Shown here: positions 1 through 7,940 of the stretch, one piece after another
How positions within the stretch are numbered: the first letter of the stretch is position 1
How the letters are laid out: the number at the start of each line of letters is the position of its first letter
Assembly (NCBI GenBank): GCA_016196825.1
Contig: JACPWY010000047.1
Location: 1 to 43,948 of the forward strand
Source: Deltaproteobacteria bacterium
Lineage (GTDB): Bacteria > Bdellovibrionota > FAC87 > UBA2466
Reading direction: 5' to 3'
Length of the DNA stretch: 43,948 nt
Position numbers and translations under genes: made by a program
Notes under the pieces: generated by a model
What the model was told of the DNA's origin: nothing
Database searches by the model: none
The model's input: the letters and a program-made list of their open reading frames with translations, nothing else

Positions 1-84
1 AAAGGCTATGCAGATATCGCGGCCGTGGTGGCGGCGATAGAGGCAGAGCAGGCTGACGCCGTAGAGCAGAAACGCGCGGCCTGA
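1..84 (+). CDS. C-terminal end of an unidentified protein (partial)
   Basis: An open frame runs from the first base of the window to a TGA at 82-84 and encodes 27 residues that are rich in Ala, Glu and Gln and would form an amphipathic helix. The gene starts outside the window, so only the tail is visible and no family can be named. A chance open frame of this length is possible. The gene that follows is on the opposite strand and ends at 301. Confidence 0.4.
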   Translation, partial: KGYADIAAVVAAIEAEQADAVEQKRAA

Positions 85-282
85 GGAACAACCATGGGAG
101 TCGCTCCGAAAAAAAGTTCAGCTAAAGACTCGACATCCTCAATGTCAGGGTCCTTTCCAAATAAGGTGGGCGGTCAAAGGGAATATCCGCCACACTGATG
201 AAAGACCATCGCGCGTCTAGGGAGGCGACTAACGCGCCGAGTAGATTTGTTTGCACATACCCGGTCTTTGAGCGGCTTGTTC

Positions 283-367
283 CCCAGGCTTCGTCTTCGA
301 CTACGCCTGGCAAGCCTCTTTGTTGCAAAGTCCGGGCTTGCCCGGCGTAGCCAGAGGCGAAGCCGGG
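283..367. repeat. Long imperfect hairpin at the 3' end of the HNH gene
   Basis: Inner arms at 301-315 and 336-350 are inverted copies with one mismatch (CTACGCC-x-GGCAAGC against GCTTGCC-x-GGCGTAG). The loop holds a second small stem, CTTTG...CAAAG. Outer arms extend the pairing imperfectly (283-296 with 355-367, around GGCTTCG/CGAAGCC). The TAG stop codon of the HNH gene is the outermost triplet of the inner left arm, so the hairpin encodes the last residues of that protein. It could serve as a terminator stem, but no T-tract follows. Its stop-codon placement resembles that of the other palindromes in the window. Confidence 0.6.
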
Positions 368-1158
368 TCCCACTGAGGAAAATCCAGCCGTGCTTTGGCT
401 AGATTGTGCGCTCTGCAGAGGAGCCTGAGGTTTGCCAGATCGCGGCTGCTCCCTCCCATGGCGTAGGGCCGGACGTGATCAATCTGGAGATGTGCGGTTT
501 GGTTGCACCGAACTCCCTGAGGACCGAGATACGAGCATTGATAACCATCACGATCTCTTACCTCGCGCGCCGTCCGCGCTTGCACACGGTAGGTGTGACG
601 TGGCGTGACGGTGTTTCGGGTTCTCTTCTGCCTCACGAAGTCTTTGAGCACTTTCTTCAAAAGTACGGCTCCATCCTTTTCCGATGCGAGCCTCTTTGCC
701 TGATCGAGAAGTTCCTTGAGCTCCTCATCTAAGACGATTTTCAGGATCTCCTTCTTATGGATCTTTTCAGGAAACTCCTTGGCTAAAATATCAGCAACCT
801 CTCGGGATGGTTTGTTGATGACCTTGGGGAGAAGGTCTTGGGCATTAGACTTCTCAAGAACAGGAGAAAGCAGAGTGAGAGAGGTCAAAGACAGAGTCCC
901 GTTCTCAAGAAGCGGCTTCACCTCCACAACTTTTTGACTCAGCCGACAGGCCTGAATGCGCCGGTGGGTTTCCCCCTCGGAGTACCCAAGGTAACGAATG
1001 CAGAAATCATAAAGGCTAGCATAGCCTTCCCTGAGCCAAAGCCGGCGACGATCGACTTCAGCCAGGTAATCAAGCACTCGGCTGGTCTGGATCTTTTCCT
1101 TGAGCACCGCAGCTTTTGTTTCTACCAAAAAGGTTTCATCGCAAAGTTTTTCAAACAT
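301..1158 (-). CDS. HNH endonuclease (Bdellovibrio-type, 285 aa)
   Basis: Predicted metal-dependent DNA nuclease. The C-terminal third holds a complete HNH fold: a zinc-knuckle-like Cys pair around CSYLGPQGVRC, the catalytic QIDHVRP, a GG spacer, then NLRLLCRAHN, giving the His/Asn/His set. The N-terminal part is helical and charged, as in the multi-copy HNH proteins of Bdellovibrio-like genomes. I start at the ATG at 1158 (MFEKL), which follows GGGAGG, rather than a further upstream ATG with no ribosome-binding site. The last residues are encoded by a hairpin. No methylase or second subunit is adjacent, so a restriction role is not supported. A decayed relative lies at 17544-18036. Confidence 0.85.
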   Translation of the reverse strand: MFEKLCDETFLVETKAAVLKEKIQTSRVLDYLAEVDRRRLWLREGYASLYDFCIRYLGYSEGETHRRIQACRLSQKVVEVKPLLENGTLSLTSLTLLSPVLEKSNAQDLLPKVINKPSREVADILAKEFPEKIHKKEILKIVLDEELKELLDQAKRLASEKDGAVLLKKVLKDFVRQKRTRNTVTPRHTYRVQARTAREVRDRDGYQCSYLGPQGVRCNQTAHLQIDHVRPYAMGGSSRDLANLRLLCRAHNLAKARLDFPQWDPASPLATPGKPGLCNKEACQA

Positions 1159-1651
1159 AGAGCCTCCCAATTGAGATGACTCTAACCCAGGTTTTTGACG
1201 ACGCATTTTTCATGACAAAAAACCTAATGAAATCGCTAGATGACCACCAAAAATTGAGCCGTTTCGAAAAGAGAACAAAAACGATCTCAAAAAACGATCT
1301 GATTCCAAGTGCTTACCGTTGACAGAACCGAGCCACACCGAAATTCCGTCAACAATTTCTGAATAATTTTTCAAAACTATTCATGGAAATGATCCGACAA
1401 TGGACGGCGCCGACCATCGTTAACCCCGAACCGGGTCGGACTTACTCCCACCAAAAAATGGAGTGGATCCTCGCCCGCGCGACAGCAAGAGGCGTCGCCA
1501 AAGTCACCCACCCCACCTCCACCCCCAGCGGACGCCAGGTGGAAGGGGGCCCCTCACCTGAACAATTGACATTTTCTTTGCCCAGAATTTCAAATTTCCT
1601 CCCCATTCCTGTCTTTTTTGAGAGGTAGGATACTCAAAAGGGGAGGAAGCT
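1159..1651. other. Gene-free interval of about 490 bp
   Basis: No credible protein gene is seen here. The stretch next to the HNH start is A-rich and contains two close copies of AAACGATCT, probably part of the HNH promoter region. Further right is a compact stem at about 1535-1560 (CAGGTG...CACCTG enclosing AGGGG/CCCCT). It is followed by a possible promoter for the lipoprotein gene that starts at 1652. Confidence 0.5.
1566..1595 (+). promoter_or_regulatory. Candidate sigma70-like promoter for the 1652-2842 operon
   Basis: A consensus -35 TTGACA at 1566-1571 is followed after 18 bp by TCAAAT, a mediocre -10. It lies about 55 bp upstream of the lipoprotein start and directly after a GC-rich stem. 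The assignment rests on sequence similarity alone. Confidence 0.35.
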
Positions 1652-1789
1652 ATGAATTGGCGCCTGGCAATTCTTATGGTTTTGGCCGCATTTGGTCTCT
1701 CGCGGTGCGCGAAGACACAAGACGCTACAGTCACTTTAATTCCTTCAATCACGCTCAACGCCTGCGGCGACACGACTTGCATGAAGTAG
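1652..1789 (+). CDS. Small putative lipoprotein (45 aa)
   Basis: A short gene with a strong ribosome-binding site (GGGGAGGAAG just before ATG). The product starts MNWRLAILMVLAAFGLSRC: a charged n-region, a hydrophobic core and a Cys in lipobox-like position, although Arg at -1 is unusual. About 26 residues follow, with two more Cys near the C-terminus. The stop is 9 bases before the next gene's ATG, so the two are probably co-transcribed and exported together. No family is recognised. The alternative is a simple secreted peptide. Confidence 0.6.
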   Translation: MNWRLAILMVLAAFGLSRCAKTQDATVTLIPSITLNACGDTTCMK

Positions 1790-1798
1790 GAGACCATT

Positions 1799-2842
1799 AT
1801 GAGGTATCTTTTTTTGTCATTCCTGCTGATAGGGGCGCTGGTTACGGTCAAACCGACCGATACTGCGTTTGGAAGAAAACTGTCGGCCTTCACCCACGCG
1901 ATCTCACTGATCCCGGAAGCTAGGGCGAGTGGTGGGTATGAGCAACTCGCGAATGCAGTGCGGATGTTGTTCTTTCTCATTGCTGGCTTTCCGGACGATG
2001 CGACGTACACCGCTCTCACGGGAGGTGGCGACGGCCCTCCGAAAAACGGAATGGTGGGCTTTATCAATGACATCACCTCGATGGTCGGTCAGGCGGTGTC
2101 AGTGACAACATGTGCTGAGCTGCCGTCCTCGGGTGACTATGACTTGAGCGGAGAAGAGGGGACTTTCACCCTGTCATTTTCCACTCCCGATCGCACCATC
2201 CCCACTGGATATACCGGCGCTGGGTCAGCCTATGAGAAGAAGATGGCGGTAGCGCTTAATGGATCCACGGTGATGTCGGTCCAATTCAACTGCACCAATC
2301 AGTCGGGCTATGGAGTTCTCAATTTCCCTGAGACTGGCGGAGCTTACAGGAAGATCAATATTGTGTATGAAAACATCACTGGGCCAAAGGCCGATTTCTC
2401 AATGCACTACAATACAGAAAATGAGCGCTTCCAGATGCACCTTGAGTCATCTTTATCCGATAACACCTATTGGTATTATATGAATCGCGCGGCCACCGCC
2501 GATTCGGGTTCGGGTGTGAGTGGGGCCAGAGTCTACGTGAAGGGAAGCGCAACCGGCAACAAGGCCACGACCCTTTTTCAATCGATCAACGCCGCTTCGA
2601 TGTCGGCTCTCGCCGCTGATTCCAATGCGTCGAGCACCTCCCTCACTGGAGGCTCCTCGTCGGAGACAGGATTTCTTATCTGCGTGGACCTGACCAGCCC
2701 CGCCGACTCAGCACTCGGCGCCTGCAGCGGCTTGAGCCTTGGCGCCCCAAGTGCCACGTTCTTTGACAGCTCGGGCGTTTACTCCATCAGCTACGCCGCC
2801 GGGACCTCGTACACGTCATCCCTTCAAAACATGAGTTGGTAA
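1799..2842 (+). CDS. Secreted protein of unknown function (347 aa)
   Basis: The protein begins with a signal sequence (MRYLFLSFLLIGALV) and is otherwise hydrophilic, rich in Ser, Gly, Thr and Tyr, with many aromatic residues alternating with small polar ones in the second half, as in beta-rich surface proteins. An AGGAGA ribosome-binding site precedes the ATG. It follows the small lipoprotein gene by 9 bases. Only a few Cys are present, in pairs that could form disulphides (around TCAELP, FNCTN and ICVDL). I recognise no domain. An extracellular or surface role is inferred from the signal peptide and composition only. Confidence 0.75.
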   Translation: MRYLFLSFLLIGALVTVKPTDTAFGRKLSAFTHAISLIPEARASGGYEQLANAVRMLFFLIAGFPDDATYTALTGGGDGPPKNGMVGFINDITSMVGQAVSVTTCAELPSSGDYDLSGEEGTFTLSFSTPDRTIPTGYTGAGSAYEKKMAVALNGSTVMSVQFNCTNQSGYGVLNFPETGGAYRKINIVYENITGPKADFSMHYNTENERFQMHLESSLSDNTYWYYMNRAATADSGSGVSGARVYVKGSATGNKATTLFQSINAASMSALAADSNASSTSLTGGSSSETGFLICVDLTSPADSALGACSGLSLGAPSATFFDSSGVYSISYAAGTSYTSSLQNMSW

Positions 2843-2914
2843 AGAGGTGGCGGCCGAGGAGACCGAGGCAGTTTTACCCACCTCGGCCCCCCTCGCAATC
2901 CAGCCATGTTGGCG

Positions 2915-3166
2915 TTAGATACACGCTTTCAAACAGGCCTGAAGAGCGACCTGAGCGTTTTGCTGACAAGCGAGCTTCAGCGGACCCACCTGGAGGTCAC
3001 AATCGACAAGCGCACTGGCATAAACGCTCTGGCATTCTTCCGTGCAAACCGAGGCAACCGCTATGATGACTTTTGGGTCGTCAATGCAGGTTGATACGTC
3101 GGCATTCAGGCCACTGGATCCCAACAGGAATAGGACCGATGCTAGTAAAGCATTTCGATTAAACAT
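2915..3166 (-). CDS. Small Cys-rich secreted protein (83 aa)
   Basis: The product has a clear signal peptide (MFNRNALLASVLFLLG, likely cleaved after LNA) and a mature part of about 60 residues with seven Cys, including a CxxxC and ACLKAC at the C-terminus. This suggests a disulphide-linked helical peptide in the periplasm or outside the cell. The ATG is preceded by GAGAGGAA at suitable distance. A 6-bp hairpin (GGTTGG...CCAACC, 3185-3202) lies in the upstream leader. No family is recognised. An odd Cys number would leave one free thiol or permit a dimer. Confidence 0.7.
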   Translation of the reverse strand: MFNRNALLASVLFLLGSSGLNADVSTCIDDPKVIIAVASVCTEECQSVYASALVDCDLQVGPLKLACQQNAQVALQACLKACI

Positions 3167-3351
3167 ATTAGTTCCTCTCTTTAAGGTTGGACCCTACCAA
3201 CCATTGTTAACGTTTTTCGATGGTGCAATTGATATACCAATTCGTAAACTTTCCCACTCAGCACCGCCAAGGTGGGATTCACAAAAAACGGTGAAGGAAA
3301 GGGTGTTCCAATGATGAGACTTGCATCAGCAGATGCAACAAAGCCCAAGGC

Positions 3352-3383
3352 AAAAAAAAAGCCCCCGCCTCATGGCGGGGGCT
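3352..3383 (-). terminator. Rho-independent terminator of the C25 peptidase gene
   Basis: Read on the minus strand, this is a perfect 10-bp GC-rich stem (AGCCCCCGCC...GGCGGGGGCT) with an ATGA loop, followed by a run of nine T. It lies 17 bases after the stop codon of the C25 peptidase. It is the clearest intrinsic terminator in the window. Confidence 0.92.
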
Positions 3384-3400
3384 CTCTGTCGACTCCCTAC

Positions 3401-5029
3401 TTAATTCACGTCATACGGCATCGGAAGGAGCGGGTTGCCTAAGAGCAAGTACATCTTCACGTTCTCGGGCATTTCGCCATTCTCTTCCTTGACGAGGCGG
3501 TTGTTGGCCATCGCGTAGATCGCCCCGAGCTTGGCCTTGGGGTTCTGGCCCATGCTCTCGAAAAGATACTTGTCGAATCGATGATTGGTCTCGGTATACG
3601 ACGGTTGCGTTGAGGCCACAACGGCGACAGCCGCTTCGTACGGCTTTTGGGCCGGACGGAACAGCATCGATTCAGCCAGCGATTTAGACGAGGCCGTGAT
3701 ATCGCCCGTGTTACAGGCGATATTGAAATAGATGGCCATGTCCTTATCGTCGTTATTCAGCTGATTGACCTCGCTCTCTGTGAAGGACTTGTCGTCCTGC
3801 CCCCAGGCCCAGAACTCGCCCACATCGCCGTGGCCGCGATAATTGATGATGCCGAAGTTGTTCGGGAACGATTTCAGCAGCGTCTCATTCGTGGCCTTAT
3901 CACCGCCGTACTGACGGGTGAAATTGAACTTGAGCGGGTTATCGGCCTTATAAATCTCTTCTTGATTCGCCGTGTACTTGCCCGGGTAATCCTCTGAATG
4001 GGCGATGAGCATGACGTTCGTGCGGGCTTTGCCCGATGCCAGGTTCATCATGTACTTGCGGGTCTTCTCAAGGAGTTGGTTGGCCTCTTCCTCCGTTGAC
4101 ACCGGGATGCGCCCTAAAGCCACGTCGGCGACGTTGTCATCGCCCTGGAGGAGGCTGTAGTAGACGTCTCCAGGGTTGGAGTCCCAATTGTAGAGCGTGA
4201 TGTGCTTGGCGCTGCCGAAGAGAACGACCGCATCCATCGGGTCGGCGTTGTACTGATCTTGAATGACCTTCTTGATGTCCTCGGGCGTGGCACCATTCGC
4301 CACCACTTCAAACTTCGTGGCAATGGAGACAGATTCCTGAAGCTGAACCAGCTTCTTGGCCAGGGGAAGAAGGTCGCTCGTCGTGATGACGAGGGCCTTC
4401 GGATTCTCCCGAACCGAGGCATTGGCCGTGATTGCACTCGCGTTTTCGACGAGCACATCAGCCTGTTCGCGGACAAAGCGGGTCATGCCACCTCTTTGGC
4501 GTATCAGCACCTCTTGAGTCGACTTGCCGACTGGAGTGATGTTGATCGTGAGGTCTGTAACGATGCGCATTTGACGCTTGGCCGGGTTGTACGCCACCGG
4601 CGTGATCTCAAGCGGCAGAATCGTGAGAGCACCCAGGCGCGTCTTCTTGCCGGCTCTGACTACATCGGAGCCCATCCAGGCGTCCTTCTTGTAGAACTGG
4701 GCGTCGATCTCAAACTGGGGCTTGGCCCGTTCCAGAGCATCCTTCTGCGCGGGAAAGAGCATTACCTGTTCCGAGAGCTGGCTCTCGTTCATCGATTCGA
4801 TCTTCACCGAGTAGGTCTTTGTCGCGTCGATTGCGACCCACTTGTGAATGCGTGGGATCTCGGGTTGCCCTGCATTCTGATGGTGGTTCGCACCTTTGAA
4901 GCGTTTGTACGTCACGCCTTGCGCCACCTCATCTTGCAGAGGAAACTGGTTTTTATCGAAGTGAATTACCAACTGCTGAGCGAACAGCTGACTGCCAAAA
5001 AAAACGAGAAACACATAAATTTGTTTCAT
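3401..5029 (-). CDS. Gingipain-like cysteine peptidase, family C25 (542 aa)
   Basis: Secreted caspase-fold peptidase. A signal peptide (MKQIYVFLVFFGSQLFAQ) is followed by a propeptide-like beta-rich region (about 20-200) and the C25 catalytic domain. The catalytic His lies in NYRGHGD (His400) and the catalytic Cys in FNIACNTG (Cys439), with the expected spacing. Family members cleave after Arg or Lys; specificity cannot be read here. The protein ends soon after the catalytic domain at LLLGNPLLPMPYDVN. It has neither the Ig-like domain nor the type IX secretion C-terminal domain of Porphyromonas gingipains, so export by another route is likely. The ATG follows CGGAGG at good spacing. It is a single-gene transcript with its own terminator. 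Digestion of extracellular or prey protein is a plausible role. Confidence 0.9.
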   Translation of the reverse strand: MKQIYVFLVFFGSQLFAQQLVIHFDKNQFPLQDEVAQGVTYKRFKGANHHQNAGQPEIPRIHKWVAIDATKTYSVKIESMNESQLSEQVMLFPAQKDALERAKPQFEIDAQFYKKDAWMGSDVVRAGKKTRLGALTILPLEITPVAYNPAKRQMRIVTDLTINITPVGKSTQEVLIRQRGGMTRFVREQADVLVENASAITANASVRENPKALVITTSDLLPLAKKLVQLQESVSIATKFEVVANGATPEDIKKVIQDQYNADPMDAVVLFGSAKHITLYNWDSNPGDVYYSLLQGDDNVADVALGRIPVSTEEEANQLLEKTRKYMMNLASGKARTNVMLIAHSEDYPGKYTANQEEIYKADNPLKFNFTRQYGGDKATNETLLKSFPNNFGIINYRGHGDVGEFWAWGQDDKSFTESEVNQLNNDDKDMAIYFNIACNTGDITASSKSLAESMLFRPAQKPYEAAVAVVASTQPSYTETNHRFDKYLFESMGQNPKAKLGAIYAMANNRLVKEENGEMPENVKMYLLLGNPLLPMPYDVN

Positions 5030-5101
5030 GTATTGGCCTCCGGGGTTTTGATAATTGTATCACTCTGGACGGAAGGTTGCCTTCAGCGATAGGGTGAAGG
5101 C

Positions 5102-5668
5102 GTGCCACCGGAATCGATTTCTTACGTCTATGTCCATCAGCCGCGGCGCGAAGTCGTTGATGCGGTGAAACACAGTGGCCGGCCATGTCATCTCATCCCG
5201 TTGAATGAGGCTGGTCTGTGGAAGACTGCGCCACGCGGTGTGCTCCTTTTCGCTGAGGGGGAGATCCTTCTTTCGGCGCTCCAGTTGGCCTGGCCAGCGA
5301 CTCTGGGAATGATGGATTTCTGGCTATGGCGCGATGAATCAACTTTATCGACGAGCCCCGTGGTCGGATGGCGCCGCAGTGAGACAACACTCCCGCTCCC
5401 CGATCTGTTCACCATCGGAGTACGGAGCAGCAGAGGGCGGGGCGCCCTTTTACATTTGTTAAGGGTATGTTGGCCGGCGTTGGGGCGTCAGCAGGAATTC
5501 AATCGACTAGTGCAACGATCGCTCATGAACCTCGAGTCGCTCTTGAAACAGCGAGAACAGATCACAGCTCACGTGATTCGTGAGTTGCTCAAGGAGAACA
5601 CGCTCTATGGAGGTCTCTCACCTGTCGAGAGAGCGACAACTTCGCTCGTCGAAGGAGCCGTTCGGTAG
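5102..5668 (+). CDS. Uncharacterised protein (188 aa)
   Basis: The gene is divergent from the C25 peptidase and begins with GTG after a modest GAAGG. The first two thirds look like an alpha/beta domain, possibly a degenerate receiver-like fold (predicted strand YVYVHQP, hydrophobic strand GVLLFAEG). The last 60 residues are a charged helical stretch ending EGAVR. No catalytic motif is visible and I cannot name a family. Its last 80 bases overlap the 3' end of the PhyH gene on the other strand. That overlap is long for convergent genes and lowers confidence slightly. Confidence 0.55.
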   Translation: MPPESISYVYVHQPRREVVDAVKHSGRPCHLIPLNEAGLWKTAPRGVLLFAEGEILLSALQLAWPATLGMMDFWLWRDESTLSTSPVVGWRRSETTLPLPDLFTIGVRSSRGRGALLHLLRVCWPALGRQQEFNRLVQRSLMNLESLLKQREQITAHVIRELLKENTLYGGLSPVERATTSLVEGAVR

Positions 5669-6626
5669 AGTGCCTCCAGTGGATGGGTCGATGCCATTCC
5701 TCGGGGAATGTGTTTTCGACCTTGGCATCACAGGGGAGCATGTAGACAAAAGCCTTGCGTGAACCGTAGCGCAGAGGTTTCAAGTCAGGGCGCCGCCGAT
5801 CTCGGCGGTACGCAGAAGCGGCAGAGTAATGGGTGACCAGCGAATATCGCGTGCGGCGACGATCCAAGATGGGAAGCCCGGTGTGGACTAGCGCTGCGTG
5901 CCAGATGAGGGCGTCGCCTTTCTTGAGCAAAGCATTGAGGGGCCCCGAGCGTTTTGAGGCCTCTTCCTTCAAATAGGTGACGTACTCCTCCTGGTGGGGG
6001 TATCCGCTGGGGATGAACGGACCACGGCCAAAGTCGAATAGCGGTATCTTGTGGGAGCCAGGGTAATAGGCGAGTGGACCGGCGTCTGGGTGGACATCTT
6101 CGAGTGCGAGCCAACAGCCCGCCAGAAAGGCCGGCTTTTCCGAGACCACAACGCAAATGTCTTGGTGTGGCGCCTGGCCGCTGCCGAATTTAAACGTCAG
6201 CGTCTGCATTGCAACGACATCATCGTCGAAGAGGGCGCCAAGAAAATGGGTTACGGGCTCCAAGAGGGCCAGCTGCTTGCCGGCCGAGGATTCCCGATGA
6301 AAATCCATGAAGCGGAAAAAGAGATGATTGAAATCTTCAGGGGAGAGGCGGTCGGACGTGGTCTCCTTGTGGAGTTCATGGAGGATTCCCGCTCGGTATT
6401 TCCTGGGGTTGGTCTCGACGCGCTGAAGGTCACGGCGGTATTCATCGATTAGAAAGGAGGGCGCCGCGTTTCTCAGAATCACAAGGCCATCCTTGCGCCA
6501 GGATCTCAGGAGCGGAATCTGTTCTGCAGGAATCTTTCGGGCCACGGTGGCTGTGGGAATGTCGAATGCCTCGTCATCAATCCAGGGGCGGTCAGAGAAA
6601 AGATCCTCCATCGGGATCGGCGTCAT
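5589..6626 (-). CDS. PhyH-family Fe(II)/2-oxoglutarate dioxygenase (345 aa)
   Basis: Predicted non-haem iron hydroxylase of the phytanoyl-CoA dioxygenase superfamily. The iron-binding facial triad is seen as HQD (His154, Asp156) with a distal His in ALVHTG (about 248). Basic residues follow in RRRTRYS for 2-oxoglutarate. YYPGSH is the usual PhyH signature between them. The ATG overlaps the TGA of the glycosyltransferase gene (ATGA), implying translational coupling. With the neighbouring glycosyltransferase and Wzt-like ATPase it probably modifies a sugar or lipid component of a surface polymer. The substrate is not determinable from sequence. Confidence 0.85.
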   Translation of the reverse strand: MTPIPMEDLFSDRPWIDDEAFDIPTATVARKIPAEQIPLLRSWRKDGLVILRNAAPSFLIDEYRRDLQRVETNPRKYRAGILHELHKETTSDRLSPEDFNHLFFRFMDFHRESSAGKQLALLEPVTHFLGALFDDDVVAMQTLTFKFGSGQAPHQDICVVVSEKPAFLAGCWLALEDVHPDAGPLAYYPGSHKIPLFDFGRGPFIPSGYPHQEEYVTYLKEEASKRSGPLNALLKKGDALIWHAALVHTGLPILDRRRTRYSLVTHYSAASAYRRDRRRPDLKPLRYGSRKAFVYMLPCDAKVENTFPEEWHRPIHWRHSTERLLRRAKLSLSRQVRDLHRACSP

Positions 6627-7906
6627 GGCTGGTTGAGCTCCCGAATCTGCCGTTTGAGCTGAGCGATCTCTCGACGGAGATCACCCATCTCCTCCAGACT
6701 CAGACAGTTGAATTGGGTCTGACGGTAGAAAACCGGCCAGAGCAAACGGGCTGCTAGTTTCTTCACCGAGGTCAGCGGGCGTTTGATTGTGCTGCCGTGA
6801 GTGGAGAGATCGGTCTTGCCGAGATCGTGATGATTCTCGAGCCAAGTGTAGCGACGGGAGTAAGGCGCATTCGGGCCCGATCCTGCTTGCCACCACTGGT
6901 AGAGCGACCCTTCACTTTCAGTGTCGAAGGGATCTCCGAAGCGATTTCGCTCAGAAGGACTCATCTCCCGATATTCCAAACGCAGACGGCGCGGGATGAT
7001 CTCGCCATTGTCAAAGGAGCCAAAGCCCGAGGGGTTGGTGATGTAACGATTGTAGCCGTGCGCTTTGAGGAGCTCGGCGTAACTATTGTGGAGGGTTCGC
7101 AACGCCGGAGTGTCGATGATCTCCTGCGGGTGAAAGTGGCGCGAGATGACGTCTGGTTGATTTGGGTCAAACCCGCTGAAATGGAAAAAATAGGCCGGAG
7201 CCACGCCCACAAACCACTTCCCCTCTGTTTGGTCGAGCGGCCGATTTCGCAAATTCCAGTAGGCGATATTGAGCCCTGGGTGGCGTAGAATTTCCGTCTC
7301 CGGGAAATAGGCGGGTACGAGATCGATCCAGCGTTGATCGACGTGCATGCCACGATCAAGATCGATCTGGCATCCCTCGTAGAGTTTGGTGGCCCACCAC
7401 TGGAGAAAGTGTTGGGTGGATTCGGAGTGTGTGAGTCCGAGAAAACCCAGGTTGTAGACCCCGGCCCGGAGCACGTCGAGCTCGGTCGGCCCGGCTACAT
7501 CCTTCAATGGCTCCGTGAGATGCGGAGTGAGGACGATGGGGGCCAGGTCCAGGGCCTCCTCGACGGGTAGGAGAGGTCTCAAAACGAGGATGTCAGGGTC
7601 CAGATAAACGACCTGCTCAATTCCTTTTTGATCAAAAAGATGTTTGAGAAAAAAGGGTTTGATTGCAGTCGAGAGTTCGATGCACGTGTATTTGAAGCAG
7701 AAGCTCTTGAGATCGGGGATTCCGAGATTCTCCAGGAGAACCCATTCGAAATCCTGTGGCTCAGCCAGAAATTCGGCGGGGGCCGTGTCGGCGAGTGCGA
7801 TGAAGATGCGGGCCTTGGGGTGGTGGAAACGAATCGATTGGGCGAGGGTTTTCGACTGGGCAAGATAGTTGCGCGCTACGATGGAGCAATAGGCGATTTC
7901 GGCCAT
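6623..7906 (-). CDS. GT8-like glycosyltransferase (427 aa)
   Basis: Predicted GT-A fold transferase using a nucleotide sugar. The nucleotide-binding start (EIAYCSIVARNYLAQS) and the metal-binding DxD in VVYLDPDILVLRP (residues 103-105) are clear. The C-terminus ends in a short coiled coil (LRREIAQLKRQIREL), which may mediate oligomerisation or membrane-complex contact. The ATG at 7906 is preferred over the adjacent TTG; no strong ribosome-binding site is seen, consistent with coupling to the upstream ABC gene 34 bases away. It belongs to a three-gene minus-strand group with an ABC ATPase and a PhyH oxygenase, suggesting surface polysaccharide assembly. Donor and acceptor are unknown. Confidence 0.85.
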   Translation of the reverse strand: MAEIAYCSIVARNYLAQSKTLAQSIRFHHPKARIFIALADTAPAEFLAEPQDFEWVLLENLGIPDLKSFCFKYTCIELSTAIKPFFLKHLFDQKGIEQVVYLDPDILVLRPLLPVEEALDLAPIVLTPHLTEPLKDVAGPTELDVLRAGVYNLGFLGLTHSESTQHFLQWWATKLYEGCQIDLDRGMHVDQRWIDLVPAYFPETEILRHPGLNIAYWNLRNRPLDQTEGKWFVGVAPAYFFHFSGFDPNQPDVISRHFHPQEIIDTPALRTLHNSYAELLKAHGYNRYITNPSGFGSFDNGEIIPRRLRLEYREMSPSERNRFGDPFDTESEGSLYQWWQAGSGPNAPYSRRYTWLENHHDLGKTDLSTHGSTIKRPLTSVKKLAARLLWPVFYRQTQFNCLSLEEMGDLRREIAQLKRQIRELNQP

Positions 7907-7940
7907 CAACCATCATTATCACGCACAAAGAGGGGTGGAA

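Noticed and set aside
122..373. Minus-strand 83-codon open frame overlapping the end of the HNH gene
   Set aside because: It overlaps the HNH 3' end and the hairpin, has no ribosome-binding site, and its composition is unlike a protein.
4202..5092. Plus-strand 296-codon open frame opposite the C25 peptidase
   Set aside because: It is a shadow of the peptidase codon pattern; the peptidase has clear catalytic motifs, a signal peptide and a terminator.
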